DNA from: Brachionus manjavacas
Taxonomy: Eukaryota; Rotifera; Eurotatoria; Ploima; Brachionidae
Reading direction: 5' to 3'
Assembly: GCA_019054805.1 (NCBI GenBank)
Contig: JAHQIY010000002.1
Span: 7,006,001-7,070,000 of the forward strand
DNA length: 64,000 nucleotides
Every line of letters begins with the position of its first letter. Positions within the stretch are counted from its first letter, which is position 1. Below are positions 31,554-45,294 of the stretch, one piece after another. The notes under the pieces are model-generated. The model was not told the DNA's origin. It worked only from the letters and a program-made list of their open reading frames with translations, and searched no databases. The position numbers were made by a program, and so were the translations under genes.

Positions 31554-34500
31554 TCTTTTAATCTTGAGTAAATTTTTATTAATTAGAGAACAAAAAAAAA
31601 TTTGCTTATGAAAACACTTGAAATGTTCACTTAGTGAAATTACATAAATTTAAATTTGTGTCAATTGGGGGCACCTCTTGAGAGGTTTTTAAAAAAGCAC
31701 TGATTAATGGTCAAAATCTAAAATTCTAATTCATCTTAATTATTCATGGACCTGAAATTTAATCTAATCTCAAACAAAAATTTCTAAGGTTTAAGTTTTT
31801 TTTTGATTGACAACTTACGCAACCAAAAAAAAATACTATCTAAAATAGTATAGATATTTGTTACTATATTAGGTTAATTTAGAAGAAAGTAAAGTATATA
31901 GTGCTTTGGCCACTAGAACGCGAGCCATATTAATCATTTTTTTTGTTTTATCTTTTCTAATTGATTTAGATTGATGGATCAATCGATTAAAAGCTAGAGC
32001 CAAAAAATCTCGGTCAATAGATTAATCGATTTTGGCCACGAAAAAAAAATAAATAATTTTTTTTGTTCTAGCAAGCTTTTCTAATTAAACCAAAACCAGG
32101 CTATCAGACATTCGTACAGCTTTATTCTACTGCTGACCTATCGTATCTATAAATCAATATTTATTGTTTGTTATGGTAGTTGTTGTGGCTCGTGGGAGCA
32201 CAAGGCCAAGTGCGCACCATTAATCATTCCATGTTTTTCTAAGGCCAACCAAGTGACTTTACAAATGACAAGAGCAAAATACTTTAAAAAAGCCAAATTA
32301 AATTAATCGCTTTTCTGACCTAATGGTAAGATACAATTTTCTAAGATTTTACGTCTAGGCTAATTAGATTTTTTTTGTTTTTCTAGTCGATGCAAACCTA
32401 ATTGGCTTTTGTATGGTTTGACCAATTTTCCATTCACATCCTATTAGATAAAAGTGCCTTTAACTCCATTCTAATTAAAGTTATCGCCGAGCTATTTGTT
32501 AAGTAAACAGATTTAGCCTCAAATTAGTTTTTAATCAAATCGAAAATTTACTCTACGAAACAAATGCTTAGAACTGAATGAAATGATCCAACTTGCCCCG
32601 AAATCAGACAATTTGCAAGTCTTTGACTCCATGACTCTGGGTCAATCATATTGAGCAAAATTCATCTTTAAAATCTGCATTGCATCTGTTCTTTCAGACT
32701 GTTATTATTAATTTTATGGATTGTTTGGAAAATTTTGCCAAGCTGCTTGGAATGATACCTAGCTCTCCCTTTAAGCCTAATGAAGATTAAATATTGCTTA
32801 TTAGAAGAAATTACAGTCTTTAGAAAATCAGAAAATTTAAATTTTGACATTTAAAATTTTTAATTTAAATAAAAAAAGAAAAAAATTATATTAACTTCGA
32901 GTGTTTGTTAAATTATTTTTAGAATGAGCGTTTTTGGTGGATTTTGTGCCCGATCTTTATTGAAAAAGAAGCTTATTATTTTGCTAAAAAATAAAATATT
33001 TTGTATAAAAAATCGGAATAAAAACTTCTAAAAAATAGAAAAATAACCAAAAAATAGTATATGAAAAAATTGGTTAAACTAGACTTAAAAGAAAGCTAAA
33101 TTTTGTCCACAAGTGCTTCCTCAATTAAAAAAAATGCAATAAAGACACCACAGACAGTGTCGTGCCGCTTTACCATTCGAAAAAAAAAGATGAAACGGTT
33201 GCTTTTAAACTTTTATCATTTATTTAGGTTTATTTTAATGTTCTTGTATTGATGAACTTTTTCAGTGATTTACATATCGATGTTAAAGTTATTTAGTAAA
33301 ATAAATTGTAAAAAATTTAGAATTTTTTTTTTCTCTTTTTAAAATTAAAGGTAAAAAAGGACTTTTAAATTTATTATTTTTAAAATTAAAATCTCTTTTC
33401 TAATTAAAATTAAAATTCAGAACTTTACCTCTTAATCTTAAAATTTGCATCACAATAAGAAGCCGATTAAAAAGACGTGAAAAAATCTTGAAAAATTTTT
33501 AGAAAACAAGGAGGTTAAAAAAGTTTAAGTATTGTCTTCATCAATTTTTATTAAAAATTAGTTTTTATTTAATTATGAATAAATTTTAAAATTATTTATT
33601 TAGTTGTTGTTACTTCTGGAGTGAAAAAAAAACTGCCTACCTTGCTACGCTAATGCATTTAGATACCGGCAAGCTTAAAAGAATTTGTCCTAGAACAGTA
33701 TCTGGAAGCGATGAAAGACTTTAAATTAAAAGTTGAAATAATTTAACTTTGTTTTGATGTTTTTTAGATACGATCAAAACCATCAATTTTTTGTTTTTAT
33801 TTCAAGAGTAAAACAAAAAAGCTAAAACAGAAAAAATACCCTCTAAATAACCCTTACTGAATTAACGAAAACCAGAGCAGATGATAAATTCTTTTTGGGA
33901 ATAGGAAAAAATTCAATTTATTTATGTTGGATAATTAATTAAAAAAAACGAATTTCAATATACTATTCAATTTTTTAACATATTATACAATATGCTTTCT
34001 TATAAAAAATAGTAATTCAAGTAATATTAATTAGATTCTGGCCTTGTTTCAACTTAAATGCTTTAATGATGAAAGTTTTTTTAGAAATAAAATTATAAAT
34101 CTTAAAATTATTAAACTGAACTTAATTTTTTTTTATCTAGTTCATGACAAAATTTTAAAACTTAACCAAAATTCGATTTTCTCTTAGGCTTGAAAATTTA
34201 TTTACCGCTCTTAAATCCGAAATTGATTCAAATAAATTAAAAAAAGCTGAAAGCATTTAATTTTTCTTTTTATTTGAGTACAACTCTAGATCACCTGTCA
34301 AGAGATTTTTGGTACCAAGAGAAAATATTTAATTCGAGTGACTAATTCGAATTTAAATTTTCTTTTTTTCATTTGAATGATTTAACTTAAGTGTTAAAAA
34401 TTAAAGTATCAACTATAAACAAGCAAAAAGTAAAAATAAATACAAAAATGATAATTCAAAATTTGAAAAAATTAAAAAAAGTATTTAAAGCCATAATTAG

Positions 34501-36472
34501 CATTTTATTCTAATTTAAAATAACTCATATTCTTAAAATTTGTAAGACTATATTTAGAATAAAAGTAAAGTATAAATAAAACTTAAAAGAAATCGTTAAT
34601 TAGAAAATTAAAAAAAAATTTGTAAATTTTTGATATAAATTAAATGCATTTTTAACCTTTTAAATTTTTATAGTTTCATGTTTGATATCACGAAATTTCT
34701 TTTATGTATCGACCACTTATTTTATGTTCTTTAAATCATCATCCTAAATTTTAAATTATAGTATTTTTATTTTAACTTTAATTAAATTTGATCGTAAAAA
34801 CGACTTAGAAGCTCGAATAAAAAAAAATAAGAATAAAACATAATCTTTGGTTTTTGATCCAATTGATTCAATAAAGTATAATTCATCTAATATTTAACTA
34901 ATATTTAGGCTATTAGAAGTGTTCCATGAATCATTCTTGATAAAATATCCTTAATAGATTTAATAAGTTATTTAAGTTTATTGCATAAATAAATCAATCA
35001 AGAAATCAAATCTTAGATAAATTTGCTTTTATGATTTTTGAGAAAATGGGTTTTTTTATGAGCCATATTTGGCTCGTATTTAGAATCAAAACACAAACAA
35101 AAACCATTGTTGAAAGTCGGAACTTGCTCCGAATCAATTAGGGTTTAATCTAAATAAATCAACTTCCCAAATAAATTTTTACACACAATGGATAAATAAT
35201 CAATTCAAAATGAATCGATTTCATCTAATAAGTTCAAGAACAAATTCATTTTAAAATCAACATTATCTAATAGAGTTAATGAAAGAAATTGAAAAAACAT
35301 AAAAATTAAAAAAATACACTCTCAAAAAACAAATAAGACTTATGTTATTAAAAATTTATTAAAAAATTTATAAACTAATTAATCTTTAAAGTTGGTCTCT
35401 TTTTTTTAAATAATTTTTTTGAATTTAGCCCTCAAAAAAATGAGACTTGTAAATGTTTAATCAATTTTAATCTAAAACTAAATTTGATTTTAAATCAATA
35501 AATGAATTATGTAAAAATTTTAATATTTGGCCAATTTATTAACTAATTAAATTTGAAAAGAAAAGGCTAAATTGATTTTACCAAATATATGTGAACAAGA
35601 ACATGCGAAATAAGAATTTCATGAAAAAGAATTTTTAAAAACAATTTATTTTTTATACTTATGGCTACGTTGTAGTTTTATTTAAGCTTTAAAATTTTAA
35701 TTTACTATTTTTCAAAAATAGTAATTAAAATTTGTGCATCATTATGAACATTTCACACTTTTGTTGATTAATAAGCCTTATACTTGTGTTGGTTATTTAT
35801 ATTTTTTTCTATTCTTAAATTATTACAAATAGAGAAAAAAATATTTTTAATCAAACAAATGAATAAATATTTTTTTTCTATAAATTTAAACAAATTGATT
35901 ACGGAAAACTTGATTTTACATTTCTAAGTTTTAGATCCATTGTTAATTGGCATTTTTTTAAGCAATTAAAAATTAGTTCGATCTTTATTAAATTAAAAAC
36001 AGAAAATTCTATAGAGCTTAATTTTTATTAAATTTTGACTTTATGAAAAGATTAAAAAAATTTTATTTTATTTAAAGAAAAAAAGGTAGAAATCATTTTT
36101 GAAATCGGAAAATTTTTTCATCATATAAAGTCCGGATCAAAAGCAAACGAAATTTTTATTTTTGATAAGTTTATCTCTCGATCTGAAAAATAATCTTCCG
36201 ATGAAAATCATCAATTTGAAAAAAAATAGAATAGAAAAAAATTATTAATTTCTTAATTCGCTCTAGAAATGTGTTAAATCAGTTGCATGAAACTGTAATC
36301 ACATCATGTCTAGGATTAATTCCAAGTTATTTTTAATTGAAATTTTGTATTTATTAGACCCTTAGGAAAATTAATGAAACAATAAAAATTTATTTGCCCA
36401 ACACACAATTATACAAAACAAACAAGACTATGTCGAATGCTCAGCATGTTGATCAAAATTAACTATTAACCT

Positions 36473-36591
36473 TTAAAAAGGTCCCTGTGCACTTTTAAAA
36501 CCAGTGGCACCAGATTCTTCTCCTTCAAATGAACTAGCACTGCCTGCTGAGCCAATAGACCCAAACCAAACTTGCCTATTTTCTTTCTGTT
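36473..36591 (-). other. Possible isolated terminal exon, unrecognised
   Basis: After a candidate acceptor (TTCTAAG) a 39-codon frame reads KKIGKFGLGLLAQQAVLVHL and ends VLKVHRDLF, stop. The composition is protein-like and the surrounding DNA is less AT-rich, but no partner exon could be joined with confidence. Confidence 0.25.
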
Positions 36592-39500
36592 CTTAGAATT
36601 AGAAAAAAATAACAAAACTGGCTATTTTATTTTAATAATCTGCTTTTTTATAGCCAGCGATAATTTAAGATAAAAAAAATTATTGGTATTTTAATTAGCT
36701 CGCCTGGAATAGTTTTCAAATCGATTTTGAGCCCAAATGCACCTTGATCCATTGTTATATTGCATAATAAAAATCGTAAATCTTTCTAGCATATGTCTTC
36801 GTTTTATGGTAGCCTTTTAATTTATGATATTATGGAAGCAGCTTGAAGCGATCACCCAAAGCTGGTTGCATAACATCGCTGTTCTAATTCAAACCAATTT
36901 TTTTAAACTAAAATTCAAATAAAGCCTGGATTCGGCTTTTAATCAAAACTTTAGTTTACACTAATTTATGGCTATTTGTAAACAAAAATTTCGATCAAGC
37001 ATTAAAGATAAACTAATCGCTTTGGTCTTATCTTTATTTAAATTCATTTAAGTGTTTGTTTATGAAGTTATCAGATTTGTTTCAACCAAATACCGATCTC
37101 TCGGAACTTGGAGCTACATTGTGTTTTTGTTCCGCTTAATTTCTTTCCTTAAGCGCACATTTAAGCTATTTAGAATAAGTCAAAATTAAAAAAGAATAAT
37201 TAAAATGTGTTCCATGTGGTACTAGAATAATACAAAAAATTGACAAATTATTTTTTTAATTAATGGAACGAAAAACAGATGAACTTGCACCTTTTGAAAA
37301 TTTTCATACTATTTTTTTTTGCTTAATTTTTTAAATACATTTTGGCTTTAATTTTTTTAATTCATTAGATTTCCCAGTTAGAATCCGAAAGGTTTTCTAA
37401 GTATTCATCTTTTTGGTCCGAGGAAATTACCCTAAAATAAATAAACAATTTGAATTTAATGCAAATTACGGTTGCTAAAAGTCAAGGTTATTTTTGGGCG
37501 AACCTTGAGAGACTGATTTATAGTCTATAGATTTAAATAAATTATTTCTTTTTAAATCTTTCTTTTCTATGAACTCCCCAAAGTAAAGTCTTTGAATATT
37601 TGTATAATTATAAATATCTGCTTTTATTTTTTGTACAAGTCTCCTCTCAAACAATTCAAAGTGATATTTAAATTTCAAGCTTTTCAGTAGCCCTAATTTG
37701 CATTTTAAAAAATCACTTTATTTATTTTAAAACCAATCTAGATTTGAAAAAAAAGAAAATCCCCCAAAAAATTCTCTAAGATTTGTGCCTCTTTATGGAA
37801 TAAAAAAAAATCTAGCTAGGATCAGAACTGCTGAAGAGATTACTAGGGCGAACAAATTTCGCCGGCACTTTTGGCAGCCAAATTTAATTTTCCTATAGTT
37901 TGAATGCATGAACAATTTGAAAGATAATCTTTGGGTCAAGATTTAGCTACTTGAATTGGGCCGATCGGATTTCTAGAATAAAATTTACGTAAATACTAAA
38001 ATATTAATGGTATTTAGTCGTGAGAGAGCTAGTTAAAAGCAAACAAGTCTGTATCAATATCGTTATTTATTTATAAAGAATCGCTGTGTTGGAAAAAGCT
38101 GAGTGAAAATATGTTTAATTACGTGTTTAAGGCAGCGGATATGGTGGCTTACAAATAATTGAAAACTTAATCAATCAGAATAAAGTGCTGAAATGAGCCG
38201 AAACGCGTAGATAAGTGAATCAATCGTCGGTTGGACTGAAACTTATTTAAGTTTGTTGGAAAAAATTTGAATTATTTTTTCTATAAACTTTAAGCATCAA
38301 GACCAACTTGAAAAACATCTGTCTAATTTAAGGCTTAATTATACCAAGAGATCATGTTGGACAGGTATCTAATTAAATTCAAAATGGCCATAAATCATCA
38401 AGTTTTTGTTATCTTAATTAAAACTGATATTAAATCACGATTTTTAAAGATATTTTATTAATTATCAAAATTTATTGAAGATTTTCCATGGCTATAAATA
38501 TTTATAGCCAGAAAAAAGATGGGATTTCAACTGGTCTTTAATCAATTTTAAAAAATCTCATTGCTGGACATAGAGTTCAATTTAAAATATATCAATTTTT
38601 CAGAGATAGAAAACAAATATTATTGCTTTAGTTATCACTATCAAGAATATGGATTGAATTATCGGCCCTCTGTTAATTTTCATCACTAGATGTTTACTTT
38701 ATTTTAAATTTATAAATGTCTAGCATGGTCAGGAGTAATTTTTGTTATTTGTGGCTAAAGAATCAAAGAAGCTAAAGAAGTTAAGTGAAGAGTTGATTTA
38801 ATTTTTGTCAAAATAATTTTACATAATTAAGGGAGCATTTCTGGGAATTTTTTTAGCCTAATACAATCCTTGAATTTATTATTCAAAGATTTGAGATTTA
38901 CTTTATTATTTGATTTTTTTTGAAAAATTTAGTTTTAATTCTGCAAATTTTGAGTAAAATGCCTGATTTTAAATTTTTTAAAATAAATATTTTGGATGGA
39001 AAATGATGACGCTTTTCTTCAGAACAAACTTCTTCGGCTTGTTTTAAAATGAAAAAATTTGCCTTCTTTTTAACTTCTTACTTCATCAGCAAATTCTAAT
39101 CATATTTGATAGAAACAAAAAAATAAGTTTTTTAAAAATTATTTAAAATGATAATTTTTTTAATAATGTTTTTAAGCTATAAAAATAAAGTATTATTTGA
39201 ACAAAAAAATTTGATACTTTGTTCCCGGGACGATCTAAAAAACTGGTCCCTAATTTTTTGGGTTTTCCTGATCCTATGTTTTTAAAATCCAAGCATAACC
39301 TAACTATATCATTTTTTTACCAGTTTAGTTGAATTAGTAATAGTAGTTTTTATTTTTCATCCTTCGTCTTTCAGGAAAGTATATAAAAGATGATACCGAT
39401 ATCTTTTTTATTTACTGACCTATTGCACTACCCTTATTCTTCTCAATTAATTTAAAAAGAATCTAATTTAAAACAAAATTACATAAAGTATCAAAGCTCA

Positions 39501-40780
39501 ACTTAAATTTTAGCTCTGAAACGCGATGCATAATTTCAATTTTTGAATTAAAAATAAACTAATTTCCTTCATTATTGATTCCTACTTTTTGTAGTTAATT
39601 CAGGTTATTTATTCAAACTAGACGCAATTTTCACTGTAAAGTTCAAGTTTTCTTTTTTGTTTTTTCCTGAAAGACAAAATGAAAAGAAAGTATATTTTTC
39701 AAAATAAAAACTTTTCACAAGTTTGATTGATAAAGTTTATTAATCCAACTAAACAGATAAAAAATCATTGAGTTAATTTACGCTGGGGTCACGAAAACCG
39801 AAAATATGAGGACTCAGTGTTTTTGAAAGTCCTTTTTTTCGAAAATATATTTAGAAAATAAGTGATATTTTTAAGGTAGAAAAAATTAATTTTTTGATAT
39901 AAAATATGAAAAATGATTTATTTTATTGATCATTTCTTGATCTTTTGCTAGATCAAATGGTAGTTAATGTGCCTCTAGGCTTATTTTTGATTAGACTTTT
40001 CTTTAAATTTTCTTCTCCGTTTTTCTCAGCAATTGTGATGGCACACAGTAAACAAATAATTCTGATCTTGGTCTTTATGTTTTGTTTAAATTTGCTCCTT
40101 CAAACTCCATTACAAAAATAAAGTTATCATCTTTGTTAACATTATCATTTTCGGTTCCTATTTCTTCATTATTAATTATTAACTAATATAAATTAATTAG
40201 TGTTAGTTTTTTTGTTTATTAATAAAAAGGTGAACTAGCAAAAAGTTTGAAAGTGCTTCAAAATCAATCGTTCTAGAATATCAAAAAAAAAATTCTGACC
40301 AAGTAAGTCATTCGATATTATTTTATTTATCTAAGATCTGGCAAAAGATTTATTATGATAGATCAAACATAATACTAATAAATTTTCTTGTATCAATTTA
40401 ATATTTTTTTTCAAAGTAAAATTTAATTTTTGTTGCTACAAAAATTATGATGAAAATTATATTTTATTTATAATAAAATAAAATAACCCAAACTATATTT
40501 TTAATAATAATAATATAATCTTTTATATTATTGTCAAATTTTCAATCATAATTTATGTGGCTTAAGAGATGAGGATCAGTAATATTCTGAATCATTACAA
40601 CGATCAAAAAATATGTGAATGTCTGATCACATATTATCATGGCCATATTTTATTTAAATAATGACAATGAGGAAAAATCATGTTTAAAAAATATAAAAAT
40701 TAAATTTAAGTCAATTTAAATCAATTATTGTTTTATTTTTAAAAAAATAAAACTGAAACAGTTTTTATATCTTTATTTTA

Positions 40781-41092
40781 TGTCAAAAAAATGAGCTTTA
40801 TTGAACAAATGAAGAGATAAGTTCGTCAATTATATCTTTGCTTTAAATCAATTACAAGAAATGGATTTATGTCAGAACACATCAAAAAATGGCGCAAATT
40901 CTTTTAAATGCTGGTGATTCAACTTATTTTTAAATCAAGATTTATCGAATATCCAACTTCTTTGTGTAATTGCTAACGTTTATAATTTTTTTTCATTATT
41001 TAATCCTTTTTTTTTATTTATTTTTCATTTTATAAATTTTATTCTGAAGGAGCATTAGCTCGGTACAGATTTACAAATAAATAAATAAATAA
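40781..41092 (+). mobile_element. LINE 3' fragment with (AAAT)n tail
   Basis: 40935-40975 encodes a degenerate copy of the 'RFIGYPTPLCNC' C-terminus seen at 6600-6640. It is followed by AGCTCGGTACAG and (AAAT)n at 41059-41090. Stops are numerous. Confidence 0.6.
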
Positions 41093-42024
41093 TATTCAAA
41101 ACACAAAAAAGTGGTTTAATAAAATTTATGAATTTTGGTGCTACTGACGGAATTTTAATTGATACTACGACACAAACCTTTCAATTTTGTCTGTCATTCT
41201 TAGATTCCTAACTCAATTCTGGGAACAAACAGCCTAATTAGCTTAAATCATTAATGAAAAAAAACGAAACATTAGACCGCTATAACTTTTGAAAATCAGA
41301 TTTTAGCAATTCCAAAAGATTATGATTCAGCTCGTCGAAATCTATCAAAATATGATTAAATATTAAATATTTGGATTTTTAAACTATGAATGGATTTTTA
41401 GAGAAAAATTATTTAACTTTTTAATTTAATTTAAAAAATTTGAAAAATTTAGATATATTAATTTTTAAATTTTAAGTTCTTAAGTGTTTAATTGCTTTAA
41501 AATTTGCAAATTTAATTTTGAGAATGATCAGCAATTTCAAAACACCAAAATTAGACGCTGAACAATAATTAACTAATTAAATTTTTGGATTTCAATGAGA
41601 ATTTAATGCACGATTTTACCACACCAACTTTTTCAAAACGATTAACAAAAATAAATGAAGAAAAATCAATTTTTTCTTAAACTAAAAAAAAAATTTAAAA
41701 TTGAAAAAGCTTTGGCTTAAAAATTCCCATTTCTCTCCTATTTATATCGAAATTATTTAAAATAAATTTTGAAAATTAGTTTGATTTATCAGCACTAAAA
41801 TTCATGCCAAAATTTAACAAAATTTTGCTTTTAATAATTTTATTTGCCTAAAATTAATTATTTCTAAATTTCATAAAAATTGCTAAAATTATTTTTGAAA
41901 GAAATAATAAAAATAATATTAGATAAAATAGCTTTTAAAATATCTGGAAAAAAATTGATATTTAAGTCCGGAAGTCAACTCGATTAAAACCATCATCCTA
42001 ACTTTATTTATTTTAATTTTATTA

Positions 42025-45018
42025 ATGGATGATTTAACTAGTAGCGTTAATTCAATACTTGTTAGCGAAGATGATTACACACTTTCGACCCAAAGTCATC
42101 CGAGACTTGAAGTATACAAAAAGAAATCATTGTTTATATCGAATCAAGCGGAGCGAAGGCGCGCTCAACTGCTCGAGCAGAAAAAGTTTGCTTAAAAAAT
42201 TAAGTTAAAAAAATTGGTTTATTTTAGAACTTAAGGAAACGCGAATCCAAAGTAGAATCTTTGCGATTTCAACCCTCAACACCCTCGGTCCAAAAAAAAA
42301 CCACCCCAACTAAAAAATCCAACATTAATCCTCTTTATTCAAATCAAGTAATTTTTATTTAAGATAAATTTAGAAAAAATTATTTTTTTAGTTAATGTTT
42401 TCAGAATGGCTTGTTGAAGTACCAAGTGATTTGGACCAAAATTGGATAATGACTTTATGTCCCGTGGGAAAACGCTGTCTAGTTGTAGCATCTGAGGTAA
42501 TTTATATTTGAAAAAAATCAACTAGTCCAAATCAAATTTTAAATTTACTAGGGAATAACAAGTGTTTATAGCAAAGTTGGTAAGCTAATTACTAGGCACT
42601 CTTCTAGACTACCAGGAGGCTATAAAGAATCAAAAACTGGTATAACTTTGTTTTGATAATTTTAATTATTTTTAAAAAACTCTTATAGATTACACAATAC
42701 TGGACTGTGTATACAACGATCCATTGAGGACTTATTACATTCTAGATTGTCTTTGCTGGAAGTCTCATCCAATAATCGATTCAGAGGTAGAATAAAAAAA
42801 AATAATAAAATATTAATTTATTTTATAAATAGACTGAATTCAGATTTTTTTGGCTTAAATGCAAATTGGACGAGTCAAAAGAAACATCTACTTATTGGTA
42901 TGAAAATCCAGTGAGTAAAAATTTTTTAAATTAACTAAGAATTTAAGCGGAAATATTATTTTAAATTTTCTTATAAATGACTTAATTTTCTTCAAAAATC
43001 AAACATAATGTCTTTAACGGGGTAAGGAACGTTAAGAAATATACTCTGTTTAATTTTTGAATTAAAGAATTTTTTTAAAATAGTAATAAAAAAGAAATTT
43101 ATTTTGATAATAACCTTATACAAATAATTTCAACTTTATAAAATTATTTTAAATAATCAAAAAGGTTCCTCCATACTATTTTGTACTTAGAAGCTTTTTT
43201 TTTTCTTAATCAAATCTAGGCATTGTCAATTTTAATGAAAAAGAAAAGTTTTTTTTCAAAGATTGATTGATATATAATTTTCAACTATTTAAATTTTGCA
43301 TAAAATAAAATTAGGTGATGCAATTTACAAAACCAATTTCAAAAATATTCTTTTGAAAAAAATGTCCTAGTCTCTTTTAATTTTTCTGCTTCGGATGATC
43401 TTAGGTTTTCCTGAATTTCTCTACTCTTAAAGTGACCAAAATAGTGGTACTTTATCTGCTGGCACATGTCAAGCACATGTCCAAGTCACTTGAGTCATTT
43501 ACAAATCCATTTTAGCTGATAACGCTTCTTCAATGCAGTATAGATTTGACATCATGGTCGACAGTAATTTTACGTAAAATTTCGTAAATTCACATTTTTT
43601 TTCAGTAAAAATAAAAAATGATAAATTTTAATTGAATAGATTTAAAAATTGATTTTAAATAATTATTTTTAAAGACATAAATAGTTAACTGCAAATTCTT
43701 CTGCTCCTTTAGATGAAATTCCTCAACGAGATTTGAACTATACTTTTCGATTTGCAAGAGAATGACTCGAGCCTACTTGACTTGAGTCTTAAATGATAAA
43801 TAAGCTTATCATTTTTAAATTAGCTGTATTCACCCATAAAAATCTTTAAAAAATAATTTACAATAAAGTTTACTTTTTTACCTCATTTTTTAAATATTTT
43901 AGCATGAATTTACGAAAATTTAGGTAAATTTTTTTAATGGAAAACAGCATTAAAAAATTGAAAATTTCGAAGCTTTACTTCTTTCGCCTCAAATTATAAA
44001 TTTTAGTTAGATATATTTATTTAGAGTCTAATAACATCCACCAAATTCTAACAATCTTAATGATTTTTGTGTTAAACTAAAGCTGCTAAATTTCTTTAAA
44101 ATTCTTGGGGAAAATTTTGATTAAAAATTCATGTTATCTAAGTTTAAATTTCAAAAATATAAAAATTTTAAAAATATTAGAATTTCTTCGACTAATGTTT
44201 ATGATTTGGGGCACTTAACATAAAATTAATGTCGATCATCATTGAGCATCAAGACTGAACATCAATTTTTTATCATTAAAATACGAATAAAAATTTGATT
44301 TACGTAATGGAATTTTTTAAGTTGTGTGAACACTTAAAAAAAGAGACAATCAGTTGTAGAGCTTCAAAATTAAATTCAAAAATTTCCACTATAAAAAATT
44401 TAATTTCTCATGAAATTTCTTTTTTAAATGATCACATTTTTCAAATTCCTTGCATAAAAAAAATCTATATTAATTGATTAATTACTTTATTTAAAAAAAA
44501 GTTTTCAAAAAAATTTAGAATAAATCAAAGAAACTACAAGTCAAAATTTTTTTTAAAAAAAATCGAGCATAAATAATATTTTTTGCCTTGAATTTTAAAT
44601 TTGAAAATCAATCCTAAATTTTTTTAAGTATATTTTCAAAGATGTGCCAAGATTGCGGGATTTAAATTGCCAAAGTATCCGCGCACAATTTGAAAATCGA
44701 TACGAGTTTGATCTAGACGGTGTTTTATTTTATCACAAAGAAGCGCATTATGAGTCTGGTTGTACTCCTTTGGTCGGATGGTTGAAACCGTACATGATAC
44801 CGGAAATTTTGGGTGTAGCAATGCCGGACTGGGTCTTGAGACAAGCTCCCAGTGACTATGTAAGTGTGCGCGACTCGATAGAAAAATTTGAGTCTAACCA
44901 GAAATTGAGGTACGAAGACAAAATTGGTGCCGACTTAAAGCCAGATGGTTTAGACAATAGTTTAAAAAACGTTGACATCGGCATGGATTTCAAAGAATGT
45001 TCAAGGCAAGAGATTTAA
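42025..45018 (+). CDS. SNUPN: Snurportin-1, seven exons
   Basis: Nuclear-import adaptor that binds the trimethylguanosine cap of spliceosomal snRNPs and importin beta. My exon model is 42025-42185, 42236-42347, 42392-42496, 42552-42639, 42689-42786, 42833-42910 and 44629-45018. It joins in consistent phase to 343 residues, close to the usual length of about 360. The N-terminal importin-beta-binding region shows [11 protein letters not shown]...[14 protein letters not shown]. The cap-binding domain follows with [68 protein letters not shown], and in the last exon [14 protein letters not shown] and [20 protein letters not shown]. These are the family's conserved blocks in order. Exon 2 (Lys/Ser/Thr-rich) is lineage-variable linker. 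Introns are about 42-55 bp except the last, which is 1.7 kb. Confidence 0.92.
42911..44628 (+). other. Long last intron of snurportin-1, 1718 bp
   Basis: The donor is CCA|GTGAGT and the acceptor is TTTTTAAG before TATATT. It contains no believable exon. A 60-codon plus-strand frame at 44295-44477 is out of phase with the flanking exons and low in complexity. Confidence 0.7.
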
Positions 45019-45294
45019 TTGTTTTTTTTTATAGATATAATTGTAATTTTGTAGATTTAATAAAGTTTTCAATTTGATAAGTTTTTTTATTTTTTGCTCA
45101 GAATTAGTCAACTAAATTTGTGAACAAAGTTTGAAGTCAGATCTTTGGCTTAAAATTTATTTTTTAATTTTTGATTAAATTTTGATTTAAATTTAGCTGT
45201 GTACCCACGAGACTGCATTCTAGAATCAAAAACAAAAAAGCATTCTAAGATATTGGCTTTGGATTTTCTTTTATTTTAAAATTTAGAAAATAAA

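Larger units (their letters stand above)
31554..42024. other. 10.5-kb gene desert
   Basis: No convincing gene. Two blocks are visibly less AT-rich and more complex than the rest (about 32080-32850 and 36420-38250) and could hold regulatory sequence or lost exons. A short minus-strand frame lies at 36473-36591 and a LINE 3' fragment at 40781-41092. The other parts are low-complexity AT-rich DNA. Confidence 0.45.

Noticed and set aside
44295-44477. 60-codon frame in the last snurportin intron
   Set aside because: Does not fit the reading phase of flanking exons and interrupts the alignment to the family, which is continuous without it.
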